A DNA stretch of 26,331 bases from Pseudomonadota bacterium (GTDB taxonomy: Bacteria > Pseudomonadota > Alphaproteobacteria > Rhizobiales > Beijerinckiaceae). A model generated the notes under the pieces. It was given only the letters and a program-made list of their open reading frames with translations, made no database searches and was not told where the DNA came from. The first letter of the stretch is position 1, and each line of letters begins with the position of its first letter. The stretch spans positions 1-26,331 of the forward strand of contig JAGWRL010000300.1 in NCBI GenBank assembly GCA_028876585.1, in the 5' to 3' direction. Of this stretch, positions 6,402-16,992 are shown piece after piece. The position numbers were made by a program, and so were the translations under genes.

Positions 6402-6746
6402 ATGCTCGATCTCCTCGTCTCGCTGGTCACCGGCAATGTCGGCGCCAGCCTGCGGCGCTTCGCCAGACTGGCCGTGTTCGCCGGCCTGACGGCGGCGTTC
6501 CTGCTCGTCGCGCTGATCGCGGCCTCGGCGGCCGCCTATTTCGCGCTGGCGGCGGAGGTCGGGCGGGCGCCGGCGGCGCTGATTCTGGCCGGCGTCGCCG
6601 TCCTGCTCGCCGCTTTCGCCTCGATCCCGCTGTGGGCGGGCGCGAAACCGGCGCCAAAGCCCGCCGCCGCCTCGCTGGTCGAACTCGCGCTCGCCGTCGG
6701 GCTCGGGATGCTGGCCGACCGCAAGGGGAAACCTGACGCTTCGTGA
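6402..6746 (+). CDS. Small membrane protein, YqjE/phage-holin-III-like
   Basis: A 114-residue protein starting MLDLLVSLVTGNVGASLRRF. Two membrane helices (residues about 23-47 and 55-77) are followed by an Ala/Pro-rich linker and a third weakly hydrophobic segment (LVELALAVGLGMLADRKG). The order and small size match YqjE-type proteins found beside DUF883 genes and sometimes annotated as 'phage holin family'. There is no other phage gene nearby, so a lysis role is not suggested. Its ATG is 3 nt after the preceding stop, so they are probably co-translated. Function unknown. Confidence 0.65.
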   Translation: MLDLLVSLVTGNVGASLRRFARLAVFAGLTAAFLLVALIAASAAAYFALAAEVGRAPAALILAGVAVLLAAFASIPLWAGAKPAPKPAAASLVELALAVGLGMLADRKGKPDAS

Positions 6747-6759
6747 CGCCAGAGGCGGC

Positions 6760-6789
6760 TTGACTCTGTCTCGCCCGCCCTGTCACTAT
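6760..6789 (+). promoter_or_regulatory. Candidate sigma-70 promoter of the nucleoside operon
   Basis: TTGACT (6760-6765) and CACTAT (6784-6789) with an 18-bp spacer lie 83 nt before the BMP gene start. The predicted transcription start, around 6796, falls inside the RutR-like palindrome. Read by eye only. Confidence 0.4.
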
Positions 6790-6792
6790 CGC

Positions 6793-6808
6793 TTGACCAA
6801 TCGGTCAG
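6793..6808. promoter_or_regulatory. RutR-like (TetR family) operator
   Basis: TTGACCAATCGGTCAG agrees with the RutR consensus TTGACCAnnTGGTCAA at 12 of 14 defined positions. RutR is a TetR-family repressor of pyrimidine utilisation that is released by uracil or thymine. The site lies just downstream of the candidate -10 and directly upstream of a nucleoside transport and catabolism operon, a typical repressor position. No tetR gene is present in the window. Confidence 0.55.
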
Positions 6809-6871
6809 AATGACGGGTTTCGCGGCCGGCGCCCGCAGGGGCGCGATGGTCGCAAGAGGGGGAGTGTCTGC

Positions 6872-7879
6872 ATGGTCGTTCGCAACGTCGCCAAATTCGC
6901 GTCCGTATTGCTGGCGGGCGTCGTCGCCTGCGCGGCGGCCTATGCGGACACGGTCAAGCCCGCGGTGATCTATGATCTCGGCGGCAAGTTCGACAAGTCC
7001 TTCAACGAGGGCGTGTTCAACGGCGCAACCAAGTTCGCCAAGGACACCGGGATCGCCTTCCGCGACCTGGAGATTCAGAACGACGCGCAGCGCGAGCAGG
7101 TGCTGCGCAAATTCGCCAAGGACGGGTTCTCGCCGATCCTGATGCCGGGCTTCGCCTGGGCGACGGCGTTGGGCAAGATCGCCGATGAGTTTCCCAACAC
7201 CAAATTCGCCATCATCGACATGGTGGTGGACAAGCCCAACGTGCAGTCGATGGTGTTCAAGGCCGAGGAAGGTTCGTTCCTGGTTGGCGTCATCGCCGCC
7301 AAGACCAGCAAGACCGGCAAGGTCGGCTTCGTCGGCGGCATGGACATTCCCCTCATCAGCGCGTTCGAATGCGGCTACGCCCAGGGCGTCAAGCACACGG
7401 ACGCGAAGATGGGCGTCATCGCCAACATGACCGGCACGACGCCGGCGGCGTGGAACGATCCGGTCAAGGGCGGGGAACTGGCCAAGGCGCAAATCGCGCA
7501 GGGCGCCGACATCATCTACGCGGCGGCGGGTTCGACCGGGCAGGGCGTGCTCAAGGCGGCGGCGGACGCGGGCAAGTTCGGCATCGGCGTCGATTCGGAC
7601 CAGGACAACCTCTATCCCGGCAAGATCCTCACCTCGATGCTGAAGCGCGTCGACGTCGCCACCTACGATTCGTTCAAGGCGGCCAAGGATGGCGCGTGGA
7701 AGGCGGGCATCCAGGTGTTCGGCCTCGCCAACAACGGCGTCGGCTACGCCGAGGACCAATGGAACAAAGACATCCTGACCGCCGACGCCAAGAAGGCGGC
7801 CGAAGCCGCCAAGGCCGACATCATCGCCGGCAAGATCAGCGTGCACGACTATATGTCCGACAACAAGTGCCCGGTGTGA
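6872..7879 (+). CDS. BMP-family ABC transporter substrate-binding protein (nucleoside/purine type)
   Basis: A 335-residue periplasmic binding protein of the BMP/PnrA family, which binds nucleosides or nucleobases for ABC import. It has an export signal, MVVRNVAKFASVLLAGVVAC. Cleavage after AYA (residue 25) looks good, but V-V-A-C at 18-20 also fits a lipobox, so membrane anchoring is possible. Family motifs are YDLGGKFDKSFNEGVFNGA, GFAWATALGKIADEFPNTKFA, EGSFLVGVIAAKTSKTGKVGFVGG and GVDSDQDNLYPGKILTSM. The SD AGAGGGGGAG lies about 8 nt before the ATG. First gene of the operon; a strong hairpin and a palindromic repeat separate it from the ATPase, a common way to keep binding-protein mRNA abundant. 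The ligand is inferred as a nucleoside or nucleobase from the downstream enzymes. Confidence 0.92.
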   Translation: MVVRNVAKFASVLLAGVVACAAAYADTVKPAVIYDLGGKFDKSFNEGVFNGATKFAKDTGIAFRDLEIQNDAQREQVLRKFAKDGFSPILMPGFAWATALGKIADEFPNTKFAIIDMVVDKPNVQSMVFKAEEGSFLVGVIAAKTSKTGKVGFVGGMDIPLISAFECGYAQGVKHTDAKMGVIANMTGTTPAAWNDPVKGGELAKAQIAQGADIIYAAAGSTGQGVLKAAADAGKFGIGVDSDQDNLYPGKILTSMLKRVDVATYDSFKAAKDGAWKAGIQVFGLANNGVGYAEDQWNKDILTADAKKAAEAAKADIIAGKISVHDYMSDNKCPV

Positions 7880-7894
7880 TCGAGGGCTAAAGGC

Positions 7895-7918
7895 GCGGCC
7901 CGCGGCGACGCGGGCCGC
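7895..7918 (+). terminator. Strong GC hairpin after the binding-protein gene
   Basis: GCGGCCCGC-GGCGAC-GCGGGCCGC forms a perfect 9-bp stem with a 6-nt loop, 16 nt after the BMP stop. There is no T-run, so it is more likely a transcript-stabilising or partial-attenuation element than a full terminator. Confidence 0.5.
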
Positions 7919-7919
7919 C

Positions 7920-8027
7920 CGTCATGGCGAGGAGCGCAGCGACGAAGCCATCCAGCCCGCCGCCGCTCGAAGTTCGCAGGTTCGATTTCGGAGGGGCTGG
8001 ATTGCTTCGCTTCGCTCGCAATGACGG
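7920..8027. repeat. Alphaproteobacterial interspersed palindromic repeat
   Basis: The left arm (7920-7957) and right arm (7994-8027) are long imperfect inverted repeats. The right arm, read on the minus strand, is CGTCATTGCGAGCGAAGCG followed by AAGCAATCCAGCC. These are the CGTCATTGCGAGCGAAGCGAAG-type ends of the dispersed repeats common in Rhizobiales genomes. The loop (about 7958-7993) is unique-looking. It is inserted between the BMP and ATPase genes, apparently without breaking the operon. Confidence 0.8.
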
Positions 8028-8054
8028 ACGCGTGAGCCGCGGCGGAGACGCTTC

Positions 8055-9596
8055 GTGACCGACGCCATGCGCGCGCCCCCCGCCATCGAACTCATCGGCG
8101 TCGACAAAAGCTTCGGCCCCGTCCACGCCAACAAAAACGTCAATCTGCGCGTCGAGCGCGGCGTCATCCACGGCATCGTCGGCGAGAACGGGGCCGGCAA
8201 ATCGACGCTGATGTCGATCCTCTACGGTTTCTACGAAGCGGACGCCGGCGAAATCCGCGTCAACGGCGAGGCCGTGCGCATCCGCTCCTCGCGCGAGGCG
8301 ATCAGCCACGGCATCGGCATGGTGCATCAGCATTTCATGCTGGTGCCGCCGCTCAGCGTGCTGGAAAATGTGATGCTCGGCGCCGAGGGCGGGGCTTTGC
8401 TGAAGGCGGGCGCGGCCGCCGTGCGGGTGAAATTAGCGCATCTGGCGAAGGAATACGCGCTGGAGGTCGATCCCGACGCCATTGTGGGCGAACTCTCGGT
8501 CGGCTTGCAGCAGCGCGTCGAAATCCTCAAGGCGCTGGTGCGCGGGGCGGAAATTCTCGTGCTCGACGAGCCGACGGCGGTGCTGACGCCGTCGGAGGCG
8601 GATCAGTTGTTCGAGATGCTGCGGGTGCTGAAATCGCAGAACAAGACGATCGTGTTCATCACCCACAAGCTGCGCGAGATCATGTCGCTGACCGACCGCG
8701 TCTCGGTGATGCGGCGCGGCGAGATGGTGGCGACGTTCGAGACGGCCGCGACCTCGCCGCCGGAACTCGCCGACGCGATGGTTGGCCGCAAGGTGATCCT
8801 CAAGATCGACAAGGGCCCCGCCCATCCCGGCGCGGTCGTGCTGGAGGCGCGCGGTTTGAGCGTGCGCGACGATCGCGGCGTGACGCGGTTGAGCGATGTC
8901 TCGTTCGCGCTGCGCGCCGGCGAAATCCTCGGCGTCGCCGGCGTGGCGGGCAACGGCCAATCCGAATTGCTGGAGGCGTTGGCCGGCATCCGGCCGCTGA
9001 GCGCGGGCGAAATCCGGTTGAACGGCGCCGTGCTGCCGTCTTCGGCGCGCGACCCGAAGGCGATGCGCCGGCACGGCGTCGGCCATGTGCCGGAGGACCG
9101 GCATCGCGTCGGCCTCATCATGCCGTTCGAGGCGTGCGAAAGCGGCATGCTCGGCTTCCACGACGAGAAGGTTTACGGCGCCGGCGTTTTGTTTGATCGC
9201 GCGGCGATCGTCGCCGACGAGGCGGCGAAGATGGAGGCCTACGACATCCGCCCGCGCGCGCCTTTGTTGAAGACCGCCAATTTCTCCGGCGGCAACCAGC
9301 AGAAGATCGTGCTGGCGCGCGAGATCGAGCGCAACCCCGCCGTGATCCTGATCGGCCAGCCGACGCGCGGCGTCGACATCGGCGCGATCGAATTCATCCA
9401 CAAGCGCATCGTCGCGATGCGCGACGCGGGCAAGGCGGTGCTGCTGGTGTCGGTCGAACTCGACGAGATTTTCGCGCTGGCCGACCGCATCGTCGTGCTG
9501 TGCGGCGGCCGCGTGACCGGCGAGCGCCGGCCGGAGGAGACCAACGCGCAGGACCTCGGGCTGTTGATGGCCGGCGTCGCCGAGCGCGCGGCATGA
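8055..9596 (+). CDS. ABC transporter ATP-binding protein, double cassette (nucleoside import)
   Basis: A 513-residue energising subunit with two fused ABC cassettes, as in sugar and BMP-type nucleoside importers. The first cassette is complete: Walker A GENGAGKS (43-50), signature LSVGLQQ (147-153), Walker B ILVLDEP (167-173) and switch His204. The second is degenerate, as is usual for this family: GVAGNGQS (296-303, Gln for the Walker Lys), signature SGGNQQ (411-416), and ILIGQPTRGVD (431-441) with Gly-Gln in place of Asp-Glu. One ATP site is therefore expected to be weak or inactive. The GTG at 8055 is chosen because GGAG lies 7 nt upstream; an ATG at 8067 is an alternative. The stop overlaps the next start (ATGA). 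Confidence 0.93.
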   Translation: MTDAMRAPPAIELIGVDKSFGPVHANKNVNLRVERGVIHGIVGENGAGKSTLMSILYGFYEADAGEIRVNGEAVRIRSSREAISHGIGMVHQHFMLVPPLSVLENVMLGAEGGALLKAGAAAVRVKLAHLAKEYALEVDPDAIVGELSVGLQQRVEILKALVRGAEILVLDEPTAVLTPSEADQLFEMLRVLKSQNKTIVFITHKLREIMSLTDRVSVMRRGEMVATFETAATSPPELADAMVGRKVILKIDKGPAHPGAVVLEARGLSVRDDRGVTRLSDVSFALRAGEILGVAGVAGNGQSELLEALAGIRPLSAGEIRLNGAVLPSSARDPKAMRRHGVGHVPEDRHRVGLIMPFEACESGMLGFHDEKVYGAGVLFDRAAIVADEAAKMEAYDIRPRAPLLKTANFSGGNQQKIVLAREIERNPAVILIGQPTRGVDIGAIEFIHKRIVAMRDAGKAVLLVSVELDEIFALADRIVVLCGGRVTGERRPEETNAQDLGLLMAGVAERAA

Positions 9597-10699
9597 GCGC
9601 GCCGCACAAACCCCTGCCTGGCTGGGCCGATGTCGCGCTGATCCCGCTGATCAACGTCGCCGCCGCCTTCATCATCTCCGGTCTGGTGGTGCTCGCCATC
9701 GGCGAGAACCCGCTCGAAGCGGTGCGGTTGCTGATCGGCGGCGCGCTCGGCGATCTCGAAGGCGTCGGCTTCACGCTCTATTACGCCACGAGCTTCATCT
9801 TCACCGGGCTGGCGGTGGCTCTGTGTTTCCACGCCGGGTTGTTCAACATCGGCGTCGAGGGGCAGGCCTATGTCGCAGGGCTGGGCGCGGCGCTGGTCGG
9901 GCTTTATCTGCCGCTGCCGGGTTATGCGCAGGCCGTCGCCGCGATCGTCGCGGCGGCTTTGTTCGGCGCGGCGTTCGCGGCGATTCCGGGCTATCTCCAG
10001 GCCAAGCGCGACAGCCATATCGTCATCACGACGATCATGTTCAACTATATCGCCTCGGCGCTGATGGGTTATCTGCTCGTCAACGTGCTGCGCAACCCGG
10101 CGCAGATGAACCCGGAGACGCTGCCGTTCCCGCGCGGCGGCACCGTGCCGCAACTGTTCGAATTGCTGAAGCCGCTGGGGATCGTCTGGCCGGTGACGCC
10201 GCTCAACCTGTCGTTCTTTCTGGCGCTGATCGCGGCCTTCTTCGTCTGGTTGCTGATCTGGCGCACGCGGCTCGGCTATGAAATCCGCGCCGTCGGCGTC
10301 AATCCGACGGCGGCCGTCTATGGCGGCGTGTCGCCGGCGCGCATCACGATCATTGCGACGCTGCTGTCGGGCGCGCTGGCGGGCGGGCTCGCGGTCAATG
10401 TCATTCTCGGCGAGGAGCATCGGCTGGTGCTCGAATTCACCGCCGGCTTCGGCTTCGTCGGCATCGCGGTCGCCTTGATGGGCCGCGCCCATCCGCTCGG
10501 CATCGTGCTGGCGGCGATCCTGTTCGGCGTGCTGTATCAGGGCGGGGCGGAACTGGCGTTCGACAAGCCGAAGATCAGCCGCGACATGATCGTGGTGATC
10601 CAGGGCCTGGTGGTGCTGTTCGCCGGCGCGTTGGAGCACATGTTCCGTGCGCCCGTGGCGGCGCTGCTGGCGCGTCGCGTCAGCCAGCCGCCGATCTGA
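9593..10699 (+). CDS. ABC transporter permease, first subunit (nucleoside import)
   Basis: A 368-residue inner-membrane permease of the BPD_transp_2 (LivHM/RbsC-like) family with eight to ten membrane helices. Family motifs are FTGLAVALCFHAGLFNIGVEGQ, the cytoplasmic coupling region RTRLGYEIRAVGVNPTAAVYGG, and FGFVGIAVALMGRAHPLGIV. The ATG at 9593 overlaps the ATPase stop as ATGA; the frame is open upstream, but those codons lie within the ATPase gene. With the following permease it should form the heterodimeric membrane channel for the nucleoside or nucleobase captured by the BMP protein. Confidence 0.92.
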   Translation: MSAPHKPLPGWADVALIPLINVAAAFIISGLVVLAIGENPLEAVRLLIGGALGDLEGVGFTLYYATSFIFTGLAVALCFHAGLFNIGVEGQAYVAGLGAALVGLYLPLPGYAQAVAAIVAAALFGAAFAAIPGYLQAKRDSHIVITTIMFNYIASALMGYLLVNVLRNPAQMNPETLPFPRGGTVPQLFELLKPLGIVWPVTPLNLSFFLALIAAFFVWLLIWRTRLGYEIRAVGVNPTAAVYGGVSPARITIIATLLSGALAGGLAVNVILGEEHRLVLEFTAGFGFVGIAVALMGRAHPLGIVLAAILFGVLYQGGAELAFDKPKISRDMIVVIQGLVVLFAGALEHMFRAPVAALLARRVSQPPI

Positions 10700-10706
10700 G
10701 GCCGTC

Positions 10707-11678
10707 ATGGAGAGCTTCGATTCGCTCGTCGTCATCCTCGCCTCGGCGATCCGGCTCGGCGTGCCGTTGATTCTGGCCTGCATGGCGGGGCTGTGGTCGG
10801 AGCGCTCCGGCGTGGTCGACATTGGGCTCGAAGGCAAGATGCTGACGGGCGCCTTCGCGGCGGCGATGGTCGCCACCTTCACCGGCGACGCCTGGATCGG
10901 CCTGCTGGCGGGCGTGGCGGCCTCGGTGGTCGTCTCGCTGATCCACGGTTACGCCTCGATCGACCAGCGCGCCAACCAGATCGTCTCCGGCACCGCGATC
11001 AACATGGTCGCCGACGGCATGACGGCGCTGATCGGCAACGCGATCTGGAGCCAGGGCGGCCGCACGCCGCAACTGCCCGACAGCGCGCTGTTCCACCCGA
11101 TCTCGCTGCCGTTCGAGGCCGCGCTCGCGCCCGTGCCGATCCTCGGGCCGATCTATCGCCATCTGATCTCGCACCACGACCTCATCACCTATTTCGCCTT
11201 CGCGCTCGCGCCGCTGACCTATTGGGCGCTCTATTCCACCCGGTTCGGGCTGCGGCTGCGCGCGGTCGGGGAGAACCCGGCGGCGGTGGATACGGCCGGC
11301 CTTTCGGTGCGCGGGCTGCGCTACGCCGCGGTGATGATCTGCGGCGTGCTGGTCGGGCTGTCGGGGGTCTATCTGTCGCTCGCCCAGGCCGCCTATTTCC
11401 AGCCGCACATGAGCGCCGGCAAGGGTTTTATCGCGCTCGCCGCGCTGGTGTTCGCGAAATGGCGGCCGTGGCCGGCGCTGGCGACCTGCCTGCTGTTCGG
11501 CTTTCTCGACGCGCTGTCGATCAGGTTGCAGGGCGCGGTGATTCCCGGCGTCGGCGAAGTGCCGGTGCAGGCGATCCAGGCCTTGCCCTATATCATGACC
11601 GTCGTGCTGCTGGCCGGCTTCATCGGCAAGGCGATTCCGCCAAAGGCTTCCGGACTGCCCTATGTCAAAGAACGTTGA
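10707..11678 (+). CDS. ABC transporter permease, second subunit (nucleoside import)
   Basis: A 323-residue permease of the same family as its neighbour but shorter. Motifs are SGVVDIGLEGKMLTGAF, RANQIVSGTAINMVADG, STRFGLRLRAVGENPAAVDTAG and GKGFIALAALVFAKWRPW, with about eight helices. Its ATG is 7 nt after the preceding stop. Its last 17 bases overlap the start of the cytidine deaminase gene in another frame, tying transport to catabolism translationally. Two unlike permeases plus one double-cassette ATPase and a BMP protein is the complete NupNOPQ-type importer set. Confidence 0.92.
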   Translation: MESFDSLVVILASAIRLGVPLILACMAGLWSERSGVVDIGLEGKMLTGAFAAAMVATFTGDAWIGLLAGVAASVVVSLIHGYASIDQRANQIVSGTAINMVADGMTALIGNAIWSQGGRTPQLPDSALFHPISLPFEAALAPVPILGPIYRHLISHHDLITYFAFALAPLTYWALYSTRFGLRLRAVGENPAAVDTAGLSVRGLRYAAVMICGVLVGLSGVYLSLAQAAYFQPHMSAGKGFIALAALVFAKWRPWPALATCLLFGFLDALSIRLQGAVIPGVGEVPVQAIQALPYIMTVVLLAGFIGKAIPPKASGLPYVKER

Positions 11679-12063
11679 GGCGTTGTTCGCGGCGGCGAAG
11701 CAGGCGTTCGACAACGCCTATGCGCCCTATTCAAAATTCCCGGTCGGCGCGGCGTTGCGGACGCCGGAGGGCGAGATTTTCGCCGGCTGCAACGTCGAGA
11801 ACGCCGCCTATCCGCAAGGCGCCTGCGCCGAGACGGGGGCGATCGCGGCGATGGCGCTCGCCGGCCGGCGGCGCATCGCCGAGGTCGTCGTCGTCGGCGG
11901 CGGGGCGGGGCTGTGCACGCCGTGCGGCGGCTGCCGGCAGCGCTTGCGCGAATTCGCCGGGCCGGACGTCGTGATCCATGTCGCCGGGCCGCAGGGGTTG
12001 CGCGCCAGCTTCACTTTGGCGCAACTGCTGCCGCAATCCTTTGGGCCGGAGAATTTGGAATGA
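11662..12063 (+). CDS. cdd: Cytidine deaminase
   Basis: A 133-residue homotetrameric-type cytidine deaminase that converts cytidine or deoxycytidine to uridine or deoxyuridine. The zinc and catalytic motif is C55-A-E57 and the second zinc motif is P87-C88-G-G-C91. The substrate-binding N-terminal region YAPYSKFPVGAAL and FAGCNVENAAYPQGAC are also canonical. The length is typical for this class. It overlaps the upstream permease by 17 bp, and its stop overlaps the next start (ATGA). Position right after the importer points to pyrimidine nucleoside salvage or catabolism. Confidence 0.95.
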   Translation: MSKNVEALFAAAKQAFDNAYAPYSKFPVGAALRTPEGEIFAGCNVENAAYPQGACAETGAIAAMALAGRRRIAEVVVVGGGAGLCTPCGGCRQRLREFAGPDVVIHVAGPQGLRASFTLAQLLPQSFGPENLE

Positions 12064-13175
12064 GCCGCTTGTTTTCCCCCCTCGCGCTCGGCGGTCTGAC
12101 GCTGGCGAACCGCATCGTCATTGCGCCGATGTGCCAATATTCGGCCGACGACGGCTCGGCCTCGGATTGGCATCTGATCCATCTGGGTTCGCTGGCGCTG
12201 TCGGGCGCCGGACTGCTGGTCATCGAAGCGACGGCGGTGAGCGCGGAAGGGCGCATCACGGCGCGCGATCTCGGCCTCTATAGCGACGCCAACGAGCACG
12301 CGCTCGCCCGCGTGCTGGAGGTGTTGCGCAAATATTCGCCGATGCCGCTGGCGATTCAACTCGCCCACGCCGGGCGCAAGGCCTCGACCGCCAGGCCCTG
12401 GGAGGGCGGCTTGCAGATCGCCTCCGACGCGCCGGGCGGCTGGATCGCCAGCGCGCCCTCGGCGCTGGCCTATGGGCCGCGCGAGGAGGCGCCGCGGGCG
12501 CTCGACCGGGCCGGGCTCGCGCAGGTGCGCGCGGACTTCGTCGCCGCCGCGCGCCGCGCCGACCGGCTCGGCCTCGACGGGATCGAGCTGCACGGCGCAC
12601 ACGGCTATCTCCTGCACGAATTCCTGTCGCCGCTCGCCAACCAGCGCGACGACGAATACGGCGGCAGGCTCGAAAACCGCATGCGCTTTCCGCTCGAAGT
12701 GTTCGACGCGGTGCGCGCGGCGGTCAATCCGGCGAAGCCCGTGTGGATGCGGCTGTCCGCGACCGATTGGGTCGAGGGCGGCTGGGACGTCGAGGACAGC
12801 ATCGTCCTGGCGCAGGCGTTGGAGAAGCGCGGCGCGGCGGCGACGCATGTGTCGAGCGGCGGCGTGTCGCCGTTGCAGGCGATCAAGCTGGGGCCGGGCT
12901 ATCAGGTCGGCTTGGCGGCGGCGGTGAAACGGGCGACGCATACGCCGGTGATCGGTGTCGGCCTCATCACCGAGCCGGAGCAGGCGGAGGCGATTCTGCA
13001 AGCGGGCGAAGCCGACGCCATCGCCATCGGCCGCACCGCGCTCTACGATCCGCGCTGGCCCTGGCACGCGGCGGCGAAGCTGGGGGCGGAGGTCGAGGCG
13101 CCCAAACCCTATTGGCGCTCGCAGCCGCGCGAATTGAAAACCCTGTTCGCGGGGGCGAAGATTTTTCAGCGATGA
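12060..13175 (+). CDS. NADH:flavin oxidoreductase, old yellow enzyme family (YqjM/NamA-like)
   Basis: A 371-residue FMN-dependent ene-reductase-type TIM barrel. Cys25 and Tyr27 in APMCQYSADDG are the redox-tuning Cys and Tyr of the YqjM-like ('thermophilic-like') branch. His178 and His181 in ELHGAHGYLLHEFLSPLAN are the substrate-hydrogen-bonding pair. EYGGRLENRMRFPLEV and a C-terminal phosphate-binding region (GVGLITEPEQAEAIL, ADAIAIGRTALYDPRWP) complete the family pattern. It is coupled to cdd by an ATGA overlap and lies ahead of xdhA, so it probably acts on something in nucleobase metabolism. The natural substrate of this family is usually unknown and I cannot name one here. Confidence 0.92.
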   Translation: MSRLFSPLALGGLTLANRIVIAPMCQYSADDGSASDWHLIHLGSLALSGAGLLVIEATAVSAEGRITARDLGLYSDANEHALARVLEVLRKYSPMPLAIQLAHAGRKASTARPWEGGLQIASDAPGGWIASAPSALAYGPREEAPRALDRAGLAQVRADFVAAARRADRLGLDGIELHGAHGYLLHEFLSPLANQRDDEYGGRLENRMRFPLEVFDAVRAAVNPAKPVWMRLSATDWVEGGWDVEDSIVLAQALEKRGAAATHVSSGGVSPLQAIKLGPGYQVGLAAAVKRATHTPVIGVGLITEPEQAEAILQAGEADAIAIGRTALYDPRWPWHAAAKLGAEVEAPKPYWRSQPRELKTLFAGAKIFQR

Positions 13176-13223
13176 GCCGCTTCTTGTTTGCCAATCGGGC
13201 CGGGAACGCCGACACTTGACGCC

Positions 13224-14664
13224 ATGAGCGACCAACCCGCCCGCGCCGAAATCGCGTTCCGCTTCCGTGGGCGCAACGTCTCGCTGCAAGTCTTTCCGCC
13301 CGACCGGACGCTGCTCGACTGGCTGCGCGAGGAAGCGAGCGCCAAGGGGACGAAGGAGGGCTGCGCCGAGGGCGATTGCGGCGCCTGCACCGTGGTGTTG
13401 CGCCGGCCGCGCGCGGCGGGCCTCGCTTATGAGCCCGTCAACGCCTGCATCCTGCTGCTCGGCCAGATCGACGGCGCCGAATTGCTGACGGTGGAGGATC
13501 TCGCTGTCGGCGAGACGCTGCATCCCGTGCAGCAGGCTCTGGTCGATTTCCACGGCTCGCAATGCGGCTTCTGCACGCCGGGCATCGTGATGAGCCTGTT
13601 CGCGCATTATCACGACGGCGTCGCGGCGACGCGCGACAGCGTCAACGCCACGCTGGCGGGCAACCTGTGCCGCTGCACCGGCTACCGGCCGATCGTCGAG
13701 GCGGCGCTGTCGGTGATCGACGGGACGCCGCGGGACCGGTTCGCGCAGGAGACGCCGGAGGCTTTGCCGGGCGGCGATCTGTTCGTCGGCGACGCGCAGA
13801 GCTTTTTCGCTGCGCCGGCGAGCGAGGCGGCGTTGGCGGCGCTCTACGCCGCGCATCCCGACGCGACGCTGCTTGGCGGGGCGACCGACGTCGGCCTGTG
13901 GGTGACCAAGCGGCTGCAACGGCTGCGCAAGATCATCTGGTTGGGGCGCGTCGCCGGCTTCGACGCGATCGCGAGCGAGGGCGGGGAATTGCGGCTCGGC
14001 GCCGGCGCCTCGCTGCAAGCGGCGGCGGGACCGCTGGCCGGGCTTCATCCCGATCTCGGCCTGTTGATGGCGCGCTTCGGCTCGATGCAAGTCCGCGTCA
14101 GCGGCACGGTCGGCGGCAACATCGCCAACGGCTCGCCGATCGGCGATCTCGCGCCGGCGCTGATCGCGCTGGGCGCGCGCGTGGAGCTGCGCCGGGGCGA
14201 GGTCTCGCGCGAACTGCCGCTGGAAGCGTTCTTCCTCGCCTATGGCAAGCAGGATCGGCGCTCAAGCGAATATGTGCGCGCGCTGCATGTCCCGCGCCTG
14301 AAGCCGCAGCAGGCCTATCGCGCCTACAAAGTCAGCAAGCGGTTCGACGAGGACATTTCCGCCGTGATGGGCGCGTTCCGGCTCGATCTCGACGGGCGGC
14401 GCATCGCCAGCGCCCGCGTCGCCTATGGCGGCATGGCGGCGACGCCGAAACGGGCGGCGGCCTGCGAGGCGGCGCTGGTCGGCGCCTCGCTCGACGATCC
14501 CGCGACATGGCAGGCGGCCAAGGCCGCGATCTCGGCCGATTTCACGCCGCTGTCGGACATGCGCGCTTCCGCCGCTTATCGCCAGCATGTCGCGACGCAG
14601 CTTGTCGCCCGCGCGCTGACCGAAATCTCCGGAGCCGCGGCTCCCACCCGCCTCGGAGAGTTGC

Positions 14665-14678
<14 letters not shown>
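13224..14678 (+). CDS. xdhA: Xanthine dehydrogenase small subunit (2Fe-2S and FAD)
   Basis: A 484-residue XdhA. The N-terminal plant-type 2Fe-2S domain has C47, C52 and C55 (GCAEGDCGACTVVL) and C75. The second 2Fe-2S domain has C114/C117 (SQCGFCTPG) and C149/C151 (NLCRCTGYRP). The FAD domain follows from about residue 185, with LLGGATDVGLWVTK and TVGGNIANGSPIGDLAPALIALGA. It passes electrons from the molybdenum centre in XdhB to FAD and on to NAD or another acceptor. The ATG at 13224 is chosen; a TTG at 13188 in frame is unlikely. Its last 14 bases overlap the xdhB start. It is 48 nt after the OYE gene, so probably in the same transcript. Confidence 0.95.

Positions 14679-16988
<2,310 letters not shown>

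Positions 16989-16992
<4 letters not shown>

Noticed and set aside
6402..6746. Possible phage holin
   Set aside because: Only a two-helix resemblance; there are no phage genes nearby, and the pairing with a DUF883-like gene fits a YqjD-YqjE type pair better.
7887..8333. Minus-strand open frame containing SLRAKRSNPAP and FVAALLAMT
   Set aside because: These peptides are the usual false translation of the dispersed alphaproteobacterial repeat at 7920-8027.
9239..10882. 547-codon minus-strand open frame opposite the permease genes
   Set aside because: Shadow of the ATPase and permease genes, with no recognisable domain.
11808..14090. 760-codon minus-strand open frame
   Set aside because: Antisense to cdd, the OYE gene and xdhA; composition (Arg, Gln, His rich) is typical of GC-rich shadow frames and no motif is seen.
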